In this document: positions 16,355 through 27,485 of the stretch, one piece after another
How the letters are laid out: every line of letters starts with the position of its first letter
How positions within the stretch are numbered: the stretch's first letter is position 1
Assembly: GCA_017307275.1 (NCBI GenBank)
Contig: JAFKFK010000013.1
Location: forward strand, 1-64,000
From: Alphaproteobacteria bacterium
GTDB taxonomy: Bacteria; Pseudomonadota; Alphaproteobacteria; Reyranellales; Reyranellaceae
DNA: 64,000 nt
Direction of reading: 5' to 3'
Program-made: the position numbers and the translations under genes
Notes under the pieces: generated by a model
Database searches by the model: none
What the model was told of the DNA's origin: nothing
What the model saw: only the letters and a program-made list of their open reading frames with translations

Positions 16355-17356
16355 TCAGCCAAGCCAGCTCTTCGCTGGCCTCATTTCGCCAACCAGCAAC
16401 CCGACGACGTTCTTCACCGGCGGGTGCAGGATTTCCTCGCGCTGGTTCGCCGGCAATACGCCGAGATGATGGAGCAGCGCAGCCATGGCGATTTCCGAGG
16501 CTCGGCCGGCGCCATCCCACATCTTGATCGCCACGCCCAAGCCCAGGGTCGGCAGCATGCCGCAGAACACACCTTCGGCGCCCGTCTTCACCTGGATGAC
16601 GCCGGGGGCCGCTTCGTTGATGCGGGTGCAGAAGCGGCCGCTGCCTGCAACCATGAACGGCTCGGCATTCATCGCAGCACGGATACGCTGCGCCGCGTCG
16701 GCACGCTTGCTCGAAAGCCGGGACGGGTCGGCCATGGTCGCCATCGCCTGGGCCAGGCTCCGAAGCGGAGTCGCCAGAGTGGGAATCCCGCAGCCGTCGG
16801 TGCCATGCGGAAAGGCGTTGGCATCGAGACCGCAAAGGTCGCTCATCACCTCGCGCAGGCGCTGCTGCACCGGATGGTCGTACTTGATGTAGCCCTTCGT
16901 CGGCTCGCCGTAAGTCACGGCGGTCGTCAGGAAGCCGCTGTGCTTGCCCGAGCAGTTGTTGAAGGCGGCGGTCGGCAGCACACCCTCGCGTGCCAGGGCT
17001 TCGATGCTCGTCTGCAAGCGCGGCGCATGCGTGCCGCATTCGAGGTCGGCTTCGCTCAGCCCCACCTTGCTCAGCCACGCCCGTACCGTCTCGACATGGC
17101 GCGGCTCGCCGCTGTGCGAGGCACAAGAGAGCGCGATATGTTCGTTGCCGAGGCCGAAACGCTCCACGGCACCGCTTTCGACGAAGGCCATGGCCTGGAT
17201 GGGCTTGTTGGCCGAGCGCGGCAGGATTGCTGCTTCGATGTCTCCCCAGGAGTCCACGACCGTGCCGTCGGCCTTCACGACGGCAGCGATGCCTTCGTGC
17301 CGGCTTTCGACGACCGGCCCGCGGGTGACCTCGACGACGACTGGCCCCTTGCTCAT
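16355..17356 (-). CDS. Rhizobial-type L-asparaginase (asparaginase II family)
   Basis: 333 aa, PF06089-type asparaginase, unrelated in fold to the E. coli enzymes. Diagnostic segments are VTRGPVVESRHEG, the Ser-Lys region RSANKPIQAMAFVESGA, SCASHSGEPRH, and NNCSGKHSGFL with HGTDGCGIPT. It hydrolyses L-asparagine to aspartate and ammonia, probably in the cytoplasm because no signal peptide is visible. Its ATG overlaps the stop of the upstream PP2C gene by 4 nt (ATGA), so translation is coupled. Homologues in rhizobia are inducible asparagine-catabolic enzymes. Confidence 0.92.
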   Translation of the reverse strand: MSKGPVVVEVTRGPVVESRHEGIAAVVKADGTVVDSWGDIEAAILPRSANKPIQAMAFVESGAVERFGLGNEHIALSCASHSGEPRHVETVRAWLSKVGLSEADLECGTHAPRLQTSIEALAREGVLPTAAFNNCSGKHSGFLTTAVTYGEPTKGYIKYDHPVQQRLREVMSDLCGLDANAFPHGTDGCGIPTLATPLRSLAQAMATMADPSRLSSKRADAAQRIRAAMNAEPFMVAGSGRFCTRINEAAPGVIQVKTGAEGVFCGMLPTLGLGVAIKMWDGAGRASEIAMAALLHHLGVLPANQREEILHPPVKNVVGLLVGEMRPAKSWLG

Positions 17357-18060
17357 CGTGCCCGCTCCAACTTCACGACCGTCACGTTGTCTTGATATTC
17401 CTTGGCGGTCGCCAGCACGGCTTCGATGATGCCACCGACCGGGCGACCGATCTGCCCCAGGATCTGCTCCATCTTGAGGCTTTGAACGCCATCGCTGCAG
17501 ACCAGCAGGCGGGCGTCGGGGCCAAGCCGACGGCTTCCGTTGTCGATCAGGGTCAGCGGGTCGCCCATCACCGCCTCGCGCAATGTATGGCGGCCGGGAT
17601 GATGCTCGGCCTCTTCTTCCGTGAGCAGGCCGCGCGCCACCATCGCATCGATCTGAGGTGCCATGGAGTGATCGGCGTTCAGCCGCTCGATCCGGCCTGC
17701 CTCGATGAGGAAGAACGGCGAATCACCGACGCTGATCCAGCGTACCTCGTCGCCGCGCAGATGCGCCGCCACAAGGGTCGCTCCCATGCCCGCAAGCTGC
17801 GGCTTGCCAACCGTTCCCTTGCCTACGGCTGCATTGGCGTCCTTCAGCCCATCGGCCAGACCACCGCCCTGCTCGATGGCATTGACGAACGCATCGGCCG
17901 CGAGCTTGCTCGCCACCGCGCCGCCTGCATGGCCGCCCATGCCGTCAGCCACGACCGCCAGCAGCGAGCCGTCACCCAGCGTCACCAGACGCCAACTATC
18001 TTCTTGATAAGGGCGGGCGCCTTGATGTTGGCCACCCTCGCCCCGCCAGCGCGTCGCCAT
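17353..18060 (-). CDS. PP2C-family serine/threonine protein phosphatase
   Basis: 235 aa from the ATG at 18060; a GTG 12 nt upstream inside the P450 gene is an alternative. Metal-binding motifs are YQEDSW near the N-terminus, VVADGMGGHAGG, ISVGDSPFFL and LVCSDGVQSL. These match single-domain PP2C (Stp1-like) phosphatases that dephosphorylate Ser/Thr proteins. No Hanks-type kinase or FHA protein lies in the window, so its partner is elsewhere. It sits between a P450 and an asparaginase in a tight minus-strand run, which is unusual company. Confidence 0.9.
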   Translation of the reverse strand: MATRWRGEGGQHQGARPYQEDSWRLVTLGDGSLLAVVADGMGGHAGGAVASKLAADAFVNAIEQGGGLADGLKDANAAVGKGTVGKPQLAGMGATLVAAHLRGDEVRWISVGDSPFFLIEAGRIERLNADHSMAPQIDAMVARGLLTEEEAEHHPGRHTLREAVMGDPLTLIDNGSRRLGPDARLLVCSDGVQSLKMEQILGQIGRPVGGIIEAVLATAKEYQDNVTVVKLERAR

Positions 18061-18062
18061 AT

Positions 18063-19298
18063 CTAGTGCCACACCGCCGGCAGTTTGCTGAGCCCACGCA
18101 AGGTGAAGCTGCGCCGCCAGGCAGGAGTGTCCTTCTCCGGCAATTCCAGTGTCGGCATGCGCTCGATCAGGGCGGCGAAGACCAGTTCCGCTTCGAGGCG
18201 CGCGAGCTGGGCACCCAGGCAGAAGTGAATGCCGCCACCGAACGACAGCGGCCGGACGTTCGACCGGCCGACGTCCAGTCGGTCGGGATCCTCGTACTGC
18301 GCGGGATCGCGATTGGCCGCGCCCAGCAGCATGATGACGCTTTCCTGCGGCCCGACAGTTACGCCACCGACCTCGACCTCGGCATGGGTCACCCGACCCG
18401 TGAGCTGCACCGAGGAGTCGAAGCGCAATAGTTCCTCAATGGCATTGGGGATCAGAGAAGGATCGGCCTTCAGCCGTTCCCACTGGTCGCGCTGGCGATG
18501 GAGGGCCAACAGGCCGTTGCCGATCAGGTTGGTCGTGGTCTCGTGACCGGCCCCGAACAGCAGGCCCATGTTGGCCTCAAGCTCCTCGGCCGACAGCTTG
18601 TCGCCGGCTTCCTCCGCCCGCACCAACTCGGTGGTCAGATCGTCCTGCGGGTCGCGGCGACGCAGGTCGCAAAGTTGCTTGAAATAGAGGCCGGACATCC
18701 GCGTGTTGAAATTCGCCTGGTCGAGTTCCTCTCGCGTCATCGGCACCGGCTCGAGGATACGCCCGTTGACGTTGCTGCCGGCCAGGAAGGGCGCCCGATG
18801 CTCTTCGGGGATGCCCAGCATGTCGCAGATCACGATCACCGGCAGGCGATGCGCCAGGTCGCGCATGACATCCATCTCGCCCTTGTCGGCCACGCGATCG
18901 AGCTGTGCATCGACCAGTGCCTTGATGCGCGGCCGCATATCGGCAACACGCCGCGCCGTGAAGGCCTTGGTGACGAGGCTGCGCAGGCGGGTATGGTCGG
19001 GCGGATCCTGGACGAGCATGGTCCGCGCCAGGCTGGCGACGGCCGGCTCCTCGATGCGGTTCGTGCCGTAGCGGCGTTCCATGTTACCGGCGAAATCCTT
19101 GCCGAAACGCTTGTCGCGCAGCGCGAAGGCAACGTCCTCGTAGCGCGTGAGCAGCCAGAAGCCTTGCTGCGCCTTGAAGACCGGCGCGGCTTCGCGCAGA
19201 TGCCGATAGAACGGATACGGATCGGCAATGAAAGCTGGATCGAGCGGGTTGAACTCGATCGGTGCGCCCTGTCCGGCTGGCGGGGTCATATCGTTCAT
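18063..19298 (-). CDS. Cytochrome P450
   Basis: 411 aa soluble bacterial P450. The I-helix oxygen motif is GAGHETTTN, the K-helix ExxR lies in EELLRFD, and the heme loop is FGGGIHFCLGAQLARLE with the axial Cys. No membrane anchor is visible. The ATG at 19298 follows a GGAGAG ribosome site. No ferredoxin or reductase gene is adjacent. It is divergent from an acyl-CoA synthetase 61 bp away and may act on a fatty-acyl or terpenoid acid used by that enzyme; this is inference from position. Confidence 0.93.
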   Translation of the reverse strand: MNDMTPPAGQGAPIEFNPLDPAFIADPYPFYRHLREAAPVFKAQQGFWLLTRYEDVAFALRDKRFGKDFAGNMERRYGTNRIEEPAVASLARTMLVQDPPDHTRLRSLVTKAFTARRVADMRPRIKALVDAQLDRVADKGEMDVMRDLAHRLPVIVICDMLGIPEEHRAPFLAGSNVNGRILEPVPMTREELDQANFNTRMSGLYFKQLCDLRRRDPQDDLTTELVRAEEAGDKLSAEELEANMGLLFGAGHETTTNLIGNGLLALHRQRDQWERLKADPSLIPNAIEELLRFDSSVQLTGRVTHAEVEVGGVTVGPQESVIMLLGAANRDPAQYEDPDRLDVGRSNVRPLSFGGGIHFCLGAQLARLEAELVFAALIERMPTLELPEKDTPAWRRSFTLRGLSKLPAVWH

Positions 19299-19359
19299 GC
19301 CTCTCTCCTTAGCATGAACCCTCTTGCGGCGCGAACGAACAGGCCACTAGCATCATGGG

Positions 19360-20919
19360 ATGTTTGCGCTCACACAAGGACTGCGTCGCGCCGTCCAGAC
19401 GCGGCCCGACGGCATTGCCACCTCCTTCGCCGGCCGGCGGCGGACATGGCGGGAGAGTATGGACCGCGTGAGCCGCGTCGCCGGCGCGCTATCCGCATTG
19501 GGCGTGCGCGGCGGCGACAGGGTTGCCATCCTGGCGCTCAATTCCGACCGTTATCTCGAGTTGATGTACGCGATCCCCTGGCTGGGCGCGGCCATGGTGC
19601 CGATCAACACGCGCCTCGCGACGCCGGAGATCGAATACATCCTGAACGACGCCGGCGCTGTCGCCCTGTTCATCGACACTGGCATGGCACACCACCTGTT
19701 GCCGCTCGAAGGCAAGACGCCGGCGCTGCGCGAAGTCATGTGGCTGGACGATCTGCCCGGCCCCGAAGGCATGCTGCGCTACGAGGACCTGACCAACTAC
19801 GAGTCGATCGACGACGCAGGCGCCAGCAACGACGACCTGGCCGGCCTCTTCTACACCGGCGGCACGACCGGGCGGTCCAAGGGCGTGATGCTCACCCACA
19901 CGAACCTGGTCGTGAATGCACTGAACGGCGTGGCCGGCATCGGCTTCACCGCCGAGACGGCCTACCTCCATTCCGGGGCGATGTTCCACCTGGCCGATGG
20001 CGCCTCGACCTTCGGTGTCACGATGTCGGGCGGCCGTCATGCCTTCGTGCCGCGTTTCGAGCCCATGGAAGTCCTTCAGACCATCCAGATGGAGAAGGTC
20101 ACGCACGCGCAGTTCGTGCCGACCATGATCAACATGCTGGTGAACCATCGGCAGTTCTCGGAATTCGATATCAGGACCCTGTCCTTCATTCTCTACGGCG
20201 CCTCGCCGATGCCCGAGGGCGTCCTGCGCAAGGCCATGGAAGTGATGCCCCGGGTCAGATTGATGCATGGCTATGGCATGACCGAAGCCTCGCCGATCGT
20301 TACCCTGCTCGATCCCCGTTACACCGTGCTCGATGGTCCTTTTGCCGGCCGTCTGAAGTCGTGCGGCCAGACCGTGCTGGCCTGCGAGGTCAAGGTCGTC
20401 GACGCCGAACGCAAGGAAGTGCCGACAGGCACCGCGGGCGAACTCGCCATCCGCGGCGCCAACATCATGAAGGGCTACTGGAACAAGCCCGCCGAGACCG
20501 CCGCGGTGCTGGAGGACGGCTGGTATTACTCAGGGGATGGCGCCTACATGGACGAGGAAGGCTTTGTCTTCATTGTCGACCGCCTCAAGGACATGATCAT
20601 CTCGGGTGGCGAGAACGTCTATTCGGCGGAAGTAGAGAACGCGATTTCGCTGATGCCGGGCATCGCCGAGGTCGCCGTGATCGGCGTTCCCGACGAACGC
20701 TGGGGCGAGCGCGTTCATGCCATCGTCGTTGCGAAGCCTGGCGTAACGCTGGTTGCCGAAGAAATCATGGAGCATTGCCGCGAGCGCATCGCCGGCTACA
20801 AATGCCCACGCAGTATCGATTTTCGTGACCATCCGCTGCCGCTCTCGGGAGCCGGCAAGGTGCTGAAGCGCGAACTGCGCGAGCCCTATTGGCGGGATTT
20901 TACCAAAGCGGTGAACTGA
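19360..20919 (+). CDS. AMP-forming acyl-CoA synthetase (first of a tandem pair)
   Basis: 519 aa ANL-superfamily ligase. The P-loop-like A3 motif is YTGGTTGRSKGVML. YGMTEASP, the YSGDGAYMDEEG segment and VDRLKDMIISGGENVYSAE come next. The C-terminal catalytic Lys lies in GKVLKREL. It activates a carboxylic acid, perhaps a fatty or aromatic acid, as acyl-AMP and then acyl-CoA. A second synthetase starts 2 nt after its stop. The pair is divergent from the P450. Confidence 0.92.
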   Translation: MFALTQGLRRAVQTRPDGIATSFAGRRRTWRESMDRVSRVAGALSALGVRGGDRVAILALNSDRYLELMYAIPWLGAAMVPINTRLATPEIEYILNDAGAVALFIDTGMAHHLLPLEGKTPALREVMWLDDLPGPEGMLRYEDLTNYESIDDAGASNDDLAGLFYTGGTTGRSKGVMLTHTNLVVNALNGVAGIGFTAETAYLHSGAMFHLADGASTFGVTMSGGRHAFVPRFEPMEVLQTIQMEKVTHAQFVPTMINMLVNHRQFSEFDIRTLSFILYGASPMPEGVLRKAMEVMPRVRLMHGYGMTEASPIVTLLDPRYTVLDGPFAGRLKSCGQTVLACEVKVVDAERKEVPTGTAGELAIRGANIMKGYWNKPAETAAVLEDGWYYSGDGAYMDEEGFVFIVDRLKDMIISGGENVYSAEVENAISLMPGIAEVAVIGVPDERWGERVHAIVVAKPGVTLVAEEIMEHCRERIAGYKCPRSIDFRDHPLPLSGAGKVLKRELREPYWRDFTKAVN

Positions 20920-20921
20920 CA

Positions 20922-22454
<1,533 letters not shown>

Positions 22455-22478
22455 AGCGGCGCGCCGTTCACCCCGTTC

Positions 22479-25400
22479 TTACCAAGTGAAGCGAAAGCCA
22501 GCCGAGACGGCGTGCATGTCGTCGCGACCGGTGATCTCGCCGTCGTAGCGGGCATAGATCGACGTCCTCTCGCCGACCTTCGCATTGAGGCCAAAACCGA
22601 TCACCGCTGCGTCGCGCAGCGGCTGCGCACCATAGACCGTGAACGGCACGCCCGGCGCCCCTGCGAAGGACCCAGTCATTGGCCGTGCCGTCGACGCGTA
22701 TTCATGCGCCCAACCCAGGCGTAGCGTCGTATTCAGCGTTCTCTCGCTGCCAACAGGAAGATTGGCGGCCAGGTCGACACCCAGCACGGTGCGGACGCTG
22801 GTCGTATTCTGGCTGGCCACGATCAGGCTGAGCGAATTTGCGCCGCTCTCCGCGAAGCCGCTCTGCGATACCGCCACCGTCTGGAAACGTGCGAACGGCG
22901 TCAGCGAAACCTGCGCCGGCTCGTGGAGGCCAATCCGATAGCCCGCCTCGATCTGCCCCATGAACTGCGAGGCACCCGTGTTGCCGGTGGCAACCAGGGA
23001 AGCAAGACCGGGGATCGACAGCGCGCGCTGCATGCGGTTGTCCGACCAGCCATAGCCCACGAGCCCGTCGGCATAGAAGCCGCCCTGGGTGAAGGTTCCA
23101 TAAAGCGCCGCACTATAGGTATTCGACCAGCCATTGCCCTGGAAGCCGCCAACCCATTGCTGGCCGCTGCTGAAGCCGACCGCCAGTCCCGCGACGAAGC
23201 GCGGATCGAACCGATAGTCGACACCGACGACCGCACCGCCCAGGCTATAGCCCAATGTGCCGGCGTTCGTGTTGCCACCCACACTGCCGAAGCCTGCGAG
23301 GCCACTCAACCAGGCGCTCCAATTGGTGGGCGCCGAGGCATCGCATGTTTCCGCCGTACAGGCTGCCTCGTCCGTGGCCGCCAACGCGACGCGTGTGCCT
23401 GTCGCGGCGCCCGCGCGAGCATCTGCCACCTGACGGCCCACCGTGTTGAGGAAGGCCAAACCCGCGGCGATGTTCGTCGTGCCAAAGCCGGTGTAGGGCT
23501 GGCCGCTGACCGCATCCAGCGCCGCCGGCCCCTGTCCCGTCGTCAAGCCGATCATGGCAGCATGAGCGTCGGCAAAATCGCCGGTCGCCATCGGCGCCAC
23601 GAGATCCAACACAGTGGCCACCGCCAACTGGTTGGGCGTCTGCGCACCGCTTGCGAACGCATTGGGCGAGCGCGTCAGGGTCAACAACACGTTGTTGGCG
23701 CCGTAGCTCAGCGAAGGCGTCAGGAACGCCAGGTTGCTCGACACGCCCGAATAGCTTCCGCTCACGCCGCCGGTCGCCGTCAGGATCGTGTAGGTCGTCG
23801 TTTGCCGGTAGCTGCCCGGCTGAGCCAGCACCTGTACGGTGCCGCCATTGATCGTCGCCGTGCCGGGCGCACCCGAAACGTTGATCAGGTCGGATTGGCC
23901 GCCTGCGTTCACTTCGACGGCATAGGTGGTGCCGTTCTGCACGAAGCTGCCGTTGACGTTCAGGGTGCCGATCGAATTGCCCGGCGCCAGCATGCCGCCA
24001 TTGCTGACGAACGGCCCGCTGATCGACCCGGTGCCGCCGATGGCGCCTCCCGCCGTCACGGTTACGCCGCCCGTCAGGCTGCCATTCACGACCAGCAGAC
24101 CTCCGTTCACCGTCGTGCCTGCGACCGCATTGGCGCCCGTCAACGTCAGTGTTCCTGCCCCCTGCTTGATGAGAGCGCCCGTGCCGGCAATCGAGCCCGC
24201 AAAGGTCGACGATGACGAATTGCCCACCGTCAGGCTGTTGGCGCCCATGGCCACGACCGAACCCGCCTGGCCAGCCAGACCCTGGATCGTGCGCCCGCCC
24301 GCGGCCGCCGCGATATCGAAAACCGCCAGCACGCCGGCGAGGTTGACCTGGCTTGAGGCTGCGATGCTGCCGGTTCCGGCCAAAGCAAGACGCGCCCCAC
24401 CCTGCACGGTCGTGGCCCCGGTATAGGTGTTGGTGCCGCTCAGAGTGGTTGTCGCGCCGGTCACGTTGAGCTGGCCCCCCGTGCCACCGCCCGAACCGCC
24501 ATCGCGGAGCACGCCGGCGAAGGTAGAGTTTTGAGCAATGGACAGTGTCTTGGAGCCAAGATTGACGACACCGCCGCCGACAGTGTCGGACAAGACATTG
24601 ACCAATGCGCCCGCGTTCGTACCGGAGATGTCGAAAGCGCCTGTAGAGGCACCCGTGTATTGAAACTGGACCTGGCTTGCTGCGGCGAGCGATGCGGCAC
24701 CGATCAGTCCCAATGTGCCGCCGGCACCGATGCCAACTGTCCCCGAGAAGCTCGACACGCCGGCCAAATGGACAGGCGCGGCGACCGAGATTTGCCCATT
24801 GCCGACGAAACTTCCCGCGAACGACGTGCCAACTCCTATGCGCAGCGTGTTGCTGCCGACGTTTACCGTACCGCTGCCAGACAGGGCCGCAATCGCCACC
24901 GTTGGCGCACTGATCGCAAGCGTCGTGGAGGAGGCGATGGTGATCACGGGGATGTGCGAAAAATCTGCAGCAGCCAGCCCGATCGTCCCCTGGCTCACAA
25001 ACAGGTTGCCGGTGAAGGCCGACGAGTCTTTCAGCGTCATCAGCCCGAGGCCGACTTTGGTCAGATTGCCCGGACCGGAGACCGGGGCCGACAACTCGAT
25101 TCCCGTGCCGACGATAACCGTATTATTGCCGCCACCCATCACGATCTGCCGGGATGTATCGATGTTTGCCAGAGGCTGGAAGGTGCCTCCCATCAAAGTG
25201 AGGGCACCACTGACGCTGCCCAGGCTGGCATCGGAAACAGCCAACAGCGTGGCGCCATTCACGAGGGTGCCGCCGCTGTAGCTGTTGTTGGCCGCCAGGT
25301 AGAGCGTCCCTGGGCCGTTAACGACGATCTGGTAGCTGCCGGAATTGGCGCCTGTTCCACCGGATCCCGTCTGGTCGGCGATAACGTCCGTGATCGTTTG

Positions 25401-26672
25401 TCCCTCGGTACCTGCCGAGAAGGTGAGTTGGCCGTTGCCCTGAAGAAAGATGCCAGCGCCGAGTGCCGACCCTGCCGTTCCGCTGGAGCCGTATTGGCCG
25501 GAACCTCCATTTCCAGGCGCGACGCTGTTGCCGCCGACGATGAGCGGTCCGGTCAGCAGAAGGTTGCCGCCCTGCTGGACGAAGATGCCACCACCCGCGC
25601 CGAGCCCGCCGCCGCCGCTGCCTCCCTCGTTGCCGCCGGTGCCGCCACCGAAACCAGCGGACGCCGCGGAGAGGCTCTGGGCCGCGCCGCCGCTGCCGCC
25701 ACCAAATCCACCGTTGCCGCCAGCACCGGCGCCGCTGCCACCGCCACCACCGCCGCCAAAGCCGCCGTTTCCGCCGAACAGCTCGGGCAGGTTGCTCAAG
25801 CCGCCGCCGCCGCCGCCGAAACCGCCGTTGCCCGCAGTGCTCGCGGTCCCCGACCCGCCGCCAATACCGCCGCCGCCGCCGCCTCCAGCAGAACTGGTAA
25901 CCCCACCGCCGCCACCGCCACCACCGGCAGTTCCGCCGGTTCCAGCATTGCCCAAAGCGCCGGCTCCGCCACCCGGCTGGCCCGCGACGATACCCGCGGC
26001 GCCATTACTGCCGCTCGCACCGCCGCTTGCGACGCGGCCGATGCCGCCACCGCCGCCGGTACCTTCCGGGTTCTGACCGGATTGCCCACCATCTCCCCCT
26101 AGGCCACCGCCGCCGCCGCCGCCGAAATTCAGGTTGAACGTCCCACCCGCCCCGCCAACTGCCTTGTTGTTGACGACACTGACGTTGAAGCCGGTAACAG
26201 AAGCTCCAGCCGCAACGAACAAGGCGCCGCCCAGACCGGCACCACCGCCGCCGGCGCCATTGCCGTCGCCCCCTCTGCCTCCGGTTGCAGTGGCGTTCTG
26301 AATGATGATGTTCTGGATCGCGACCGTGCCCGAATAGACAAACAGGCCGCGGTGGGCATTGGCACCGTCGAGCGTCGCGCCGTTGCCGGCAATGCTGACG
26401 CTGCTCGTAATCGCCGGCAGGTCGCTGGCTAAAGTGACCGTGCCACTCGTGGCAAAGTTGATGGTGTTGGAGCCGCCTGCGGCGTTTGAATTGATGATGG
26501 CCTGCCGCAGCGAGCCGGCTCCGCTGTCGTTGGTATTGCTGACGGTGAAGTCTGCTGCCGTCGCCGCCGTTGCGAGGAACGTTCCCGCCCCCCAGACAGC
26601 CAGTAGTCCTTGAGTCGCACCTCTCCCCAATCGTCTGCGCAATGCAGACGAACGCTTGTGACTACGCTTCAC
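22479..26672 (-). CDS. Large autotransporter with glycine-rich passenger
   Basis: 1397 aa, GTG start with a GGGAGG ribosome site 6 nt upstream. A long basic signal peptide (about residues 1-39, ending ATAATA-A) is followed by a beta-helix-like NDSGAGSLRQAIINSN segment. Next is a roughly 300-residue domain made largely of Gly-rich stretches (about 130-430). Autotransporter-associated strand repeats follow, for example GPGTLYLAANNSYSGG and GAGTLTLTGANAVAG. The C-terminal 260 or so residues are a beta-barrel ending in the aromatic SAGFRFTW. It is predicted to be secreted by the type V pathway and displayed as an adhesin or matrix protein. Only two cysteines, close together just before the barrel (EAACTAETCDAS), are apparent. 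Confidence 0.93.
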   Translation of the reverse strand: MKRSHKRSSALRRRLGRGATQGLLAVWGAGTFLATAATAADFTVSNTNDSGAGSLRQAIINSNAAGGSNTINFATSGTVTLASDLPAITSSVSIAGNGATLDGANAHRGLFVYSGTVAIQNIIIQNATATGGRGGDGNGAGGGGAGLGGALFVAAGASVTGFNVSVVNNKAVGGAGGTFNLNFGGGGGGGLGGDGGQSGQNPEGTGGGGGIGRVASGGASGSNGAAGIVAGQPGGGAGALGNAGTGGTAGGGGGGGGVTSSAGGGGGGGIGGGSGTASTAGNGGFGGGGGGLSNLPELFGGNGGFGGGGGGGSGAGAGGNGGFGGGSGGAAQSLSAASAGFGGGTGGNEGGSGGGGLGAGGGIFVQQGGNLLLTGPLIVGGNSVAPGNGGSGQYGSSGTAGSALGAGIFLQGNGQLTFSAGTEGQTITDVIADQTGSGGTGANSGSYQIVVNGPGTLYLAANNSYSGGTLVNGATLLAVSDASLGSVSGALTLMGGTFQPLANIDTSRQIVMGGGNNTVIVGTGIELSAPVSGPGNLTKVGLGLMTLKDSSAFTGNLFVSQGTIGLAAADFSHIPVITIASSTTLAISAPTVAIAALSGSGTVNVGSNTLRIGVGTSFAGSFVGNGQISVAAPVHLAGVSSFSGTVGIGAGGTLGLIGAASLAAASQVQFQYTGASTGAFDISGTNAGALVNVLSDTVGGGVVNLGSKTLSIAQNSTFAGVLRDGGSGGGTGGQLNVTGATTTLSGTNTYTGATTVQGGARLALAGTGSIAASSQVNLAGVLAVFDIAAAAGGRTIQGLAGQAGSVVAMGANSLTVGNSSSSTFAGSIAGTGALIKQGAGTLTLTGANAVAGTTVNGGLLVVNGSLTGGVTVTAGGAIGGTGSISGPFVSNGGMLAPGNSIGTLNVNGSFVQNGTTYAVEVNAGGQSDLINVSGAPGTATINGGTVQVLAQPGSYRQTTTYTILTATGGVSGSYSGVSSNLAFLTPSLSYGANNVLLTLTRSPNAFASGAQTPNQLAVATVLDLVAPMATGDFADAHAAMIGLTTGQGPAALDAVSGQPYTGFGTTNIAAGLAFLNTVGRQVADARAGAATGTRVALAATDEAACTAETCDASAPTNWSAWLSGLAGFGSVGGNTNAGTLGYSLGGAVVGVDYRFDPRFVAGLAVGFSSGQQWVGGFQGNGWSNTYSAALYGTFTQGGFYADGLVGYGWSDNRMQRALSIPGLASLVATGNTGASQFMGQIEAGYRIGLHEPAQVSLTPFARFQTVAVSQSGFAESGANSLSLIVASQNTTSVRTVLGVDLAANLPVGSERTLNTTLRLGWAHEYASTARPMTGSFAGAPGVPFTVYGAQPLRDAAVIGFGLNAKVGERTSIYARYDGEITGRDDMHAVSAGFRFTW

Positions 26673-26719
26673 GCCGATCCTCCCAACACACTCCCCGTCG
26701 ACAACATACCGTTTGAAAT

Positions 26720-26736
26720 GTGATGATTGCCATCAC
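26720..26736. promoter_or_regulatory. Candidate operator: GTGATG-N5-CATCAC inverted repeat
   Basis: A 17-bp inverted repeat with perfect 6-nt arms lies in the 123-bp region between the divergent autotransporter (start 26672) and GST (start 26796). This is the only clear dyad in that spacer. It could bind a regulator of either gene. No regulator gene is adjacent, so the assignment is weak. Confidence 0.3.
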
Positions 26737-26795
26737 TTTCTGCAGCGTCGCTGTAGAGGAATTGTCCTGTTGGCTAAGGCTTAGAAAACTCAATC

Positions 26796-27437
26796 ATGCT
26801 TACGATTTATGGCGTTTACCGTTCGCGCGCGTCCCGCAACATTTGGTTGGCGGAAGAGCTTGGCATCCCTTTCAAGCATGTGTCGGTGATCCAGCATTAT
26901 CGTCCCGTGCCCGCCGGCATGCTCCACACGCGTTCGCCGGAATTTCTCGAAGTGAATCCCAACGGTCACATCCCCTCGATCGAGGACGATGGGCTGGTCC
27001 TCCACGAATCGCTCGCCATCAATCTCTATCTCGCACGCAAGCACGGTGGCCCGCTCGCACCGAAGGACGTCGCCGAGGAAGGTCAGATGAGCATGTGGGC
27101 GTTGTGGGCTGCGACCGAAGTCGAGTCGCATGCACTCAACGTGCTCTACAATCGCGTCGGTAATCCCTGGGGGACCAAGGACACGAAGTCTGCCGATGCC
27201 TCAGTCGAGGCGCTGAAGGCCCCCTTCTCCGTGCTCGACCGCGCGCTGGCAGGCGGCTTCCTGGTCGGTGGCCGTTTCACGGTAGCCGACATCAATGCCG
27301 CCGAAGTCGTGCGCTACGCGCAGGCGGCACCAGAGTTGTTCGACGCGGCGCCCAAGGTGAAGGCCTGGCTTGCAGCCTGCCAGGCGCGACCGGCCTTCAA
27401 GAAGATGTGGGCCGCCCGCGACCGGGAGCCAGCCTAG
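26796..27437 (+). CDS. Glutathione S-transferase-family protein
   Basis: 213 aa. The N-terminal thioredoxin-like domain reads MLTIYGVYRSRASRNIWLAE, then the cis-Pro region VNPNGHIPSIEDDG and LHESLAINLYLA with the gamma-glutamyl-binding Glu-Ser. The C-terminal helical domain has GGRFTVADINAAEV, the conserved N-capping box. Cytosolic detoxification or reductive chemistry on an unknown electrophile. No clear ribosome site precedes the ATG. It converges with a small hypothetical gene across a hairpin. Confidence 0.9.
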   Translation: MLTIYGVYRSRASRNIWLAEELGIPFKHVSVIQHYRPVPAGMLHTRSPEFLEVNPNGHIPSIEDDGLVLHESLAINLYLARKHGGPLAPKDVAEEGQMSMWALWAATEVESHALNVLYNRVGNPWGTKDTKSADASVEALKAPFSVLDRALAGGFLVGGRFTVADINAAEVVRYAQAAPELFDAAPKVKAWLAACQARPAFKKMWAARDREPA

Positions 27438-27452
27438 TCGTCAGCACTCCGT

Positions 27453-27479
27453 CGACACCTTCTTTCCGAAGAGGTGTCG
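27453..27479. terminator. Hairpin between convergent genes
   Basis: Arms CGACACCT (27453-27460) and AGGTGTCG (27472-27479) pair perfectly. An inner CTT/AAG pairing closes a TCCG loop, with one bulged T. The hairpin lies in the 48-nt space between the converging GST and the 169-aa hypothetical gene. No T-run follows on either strand, so an intrinsic terminator is possible but not typical. Confidence 0.4.
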
Positions 27480-27485
27480 GCGGTG

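Noticed and set aside
18498..20828. A 776-codon plus-strand frame across the P450 and first synthetase
   Set aside because: It runs antisense to the P450 and out of frame inside the synthetase; both real genes have complete motifs.
24531..26102. Long open frames on the plus strand through the autotransporter region
   Set aside because: They are antisense to a strongly supported autotransporter and arise because Gly codons (GGC/GGT) read as Ala/Pro codons on the other strand; no recognisable domains.
25600..26120. Imperfect GCC/CCG-type triplet repeats, considered as a microsatellite or CRISPR-like array
   Set aside because: They are codons for the Gly-rich passenger, are not regularly spaced and have no repeat-spacer structure.
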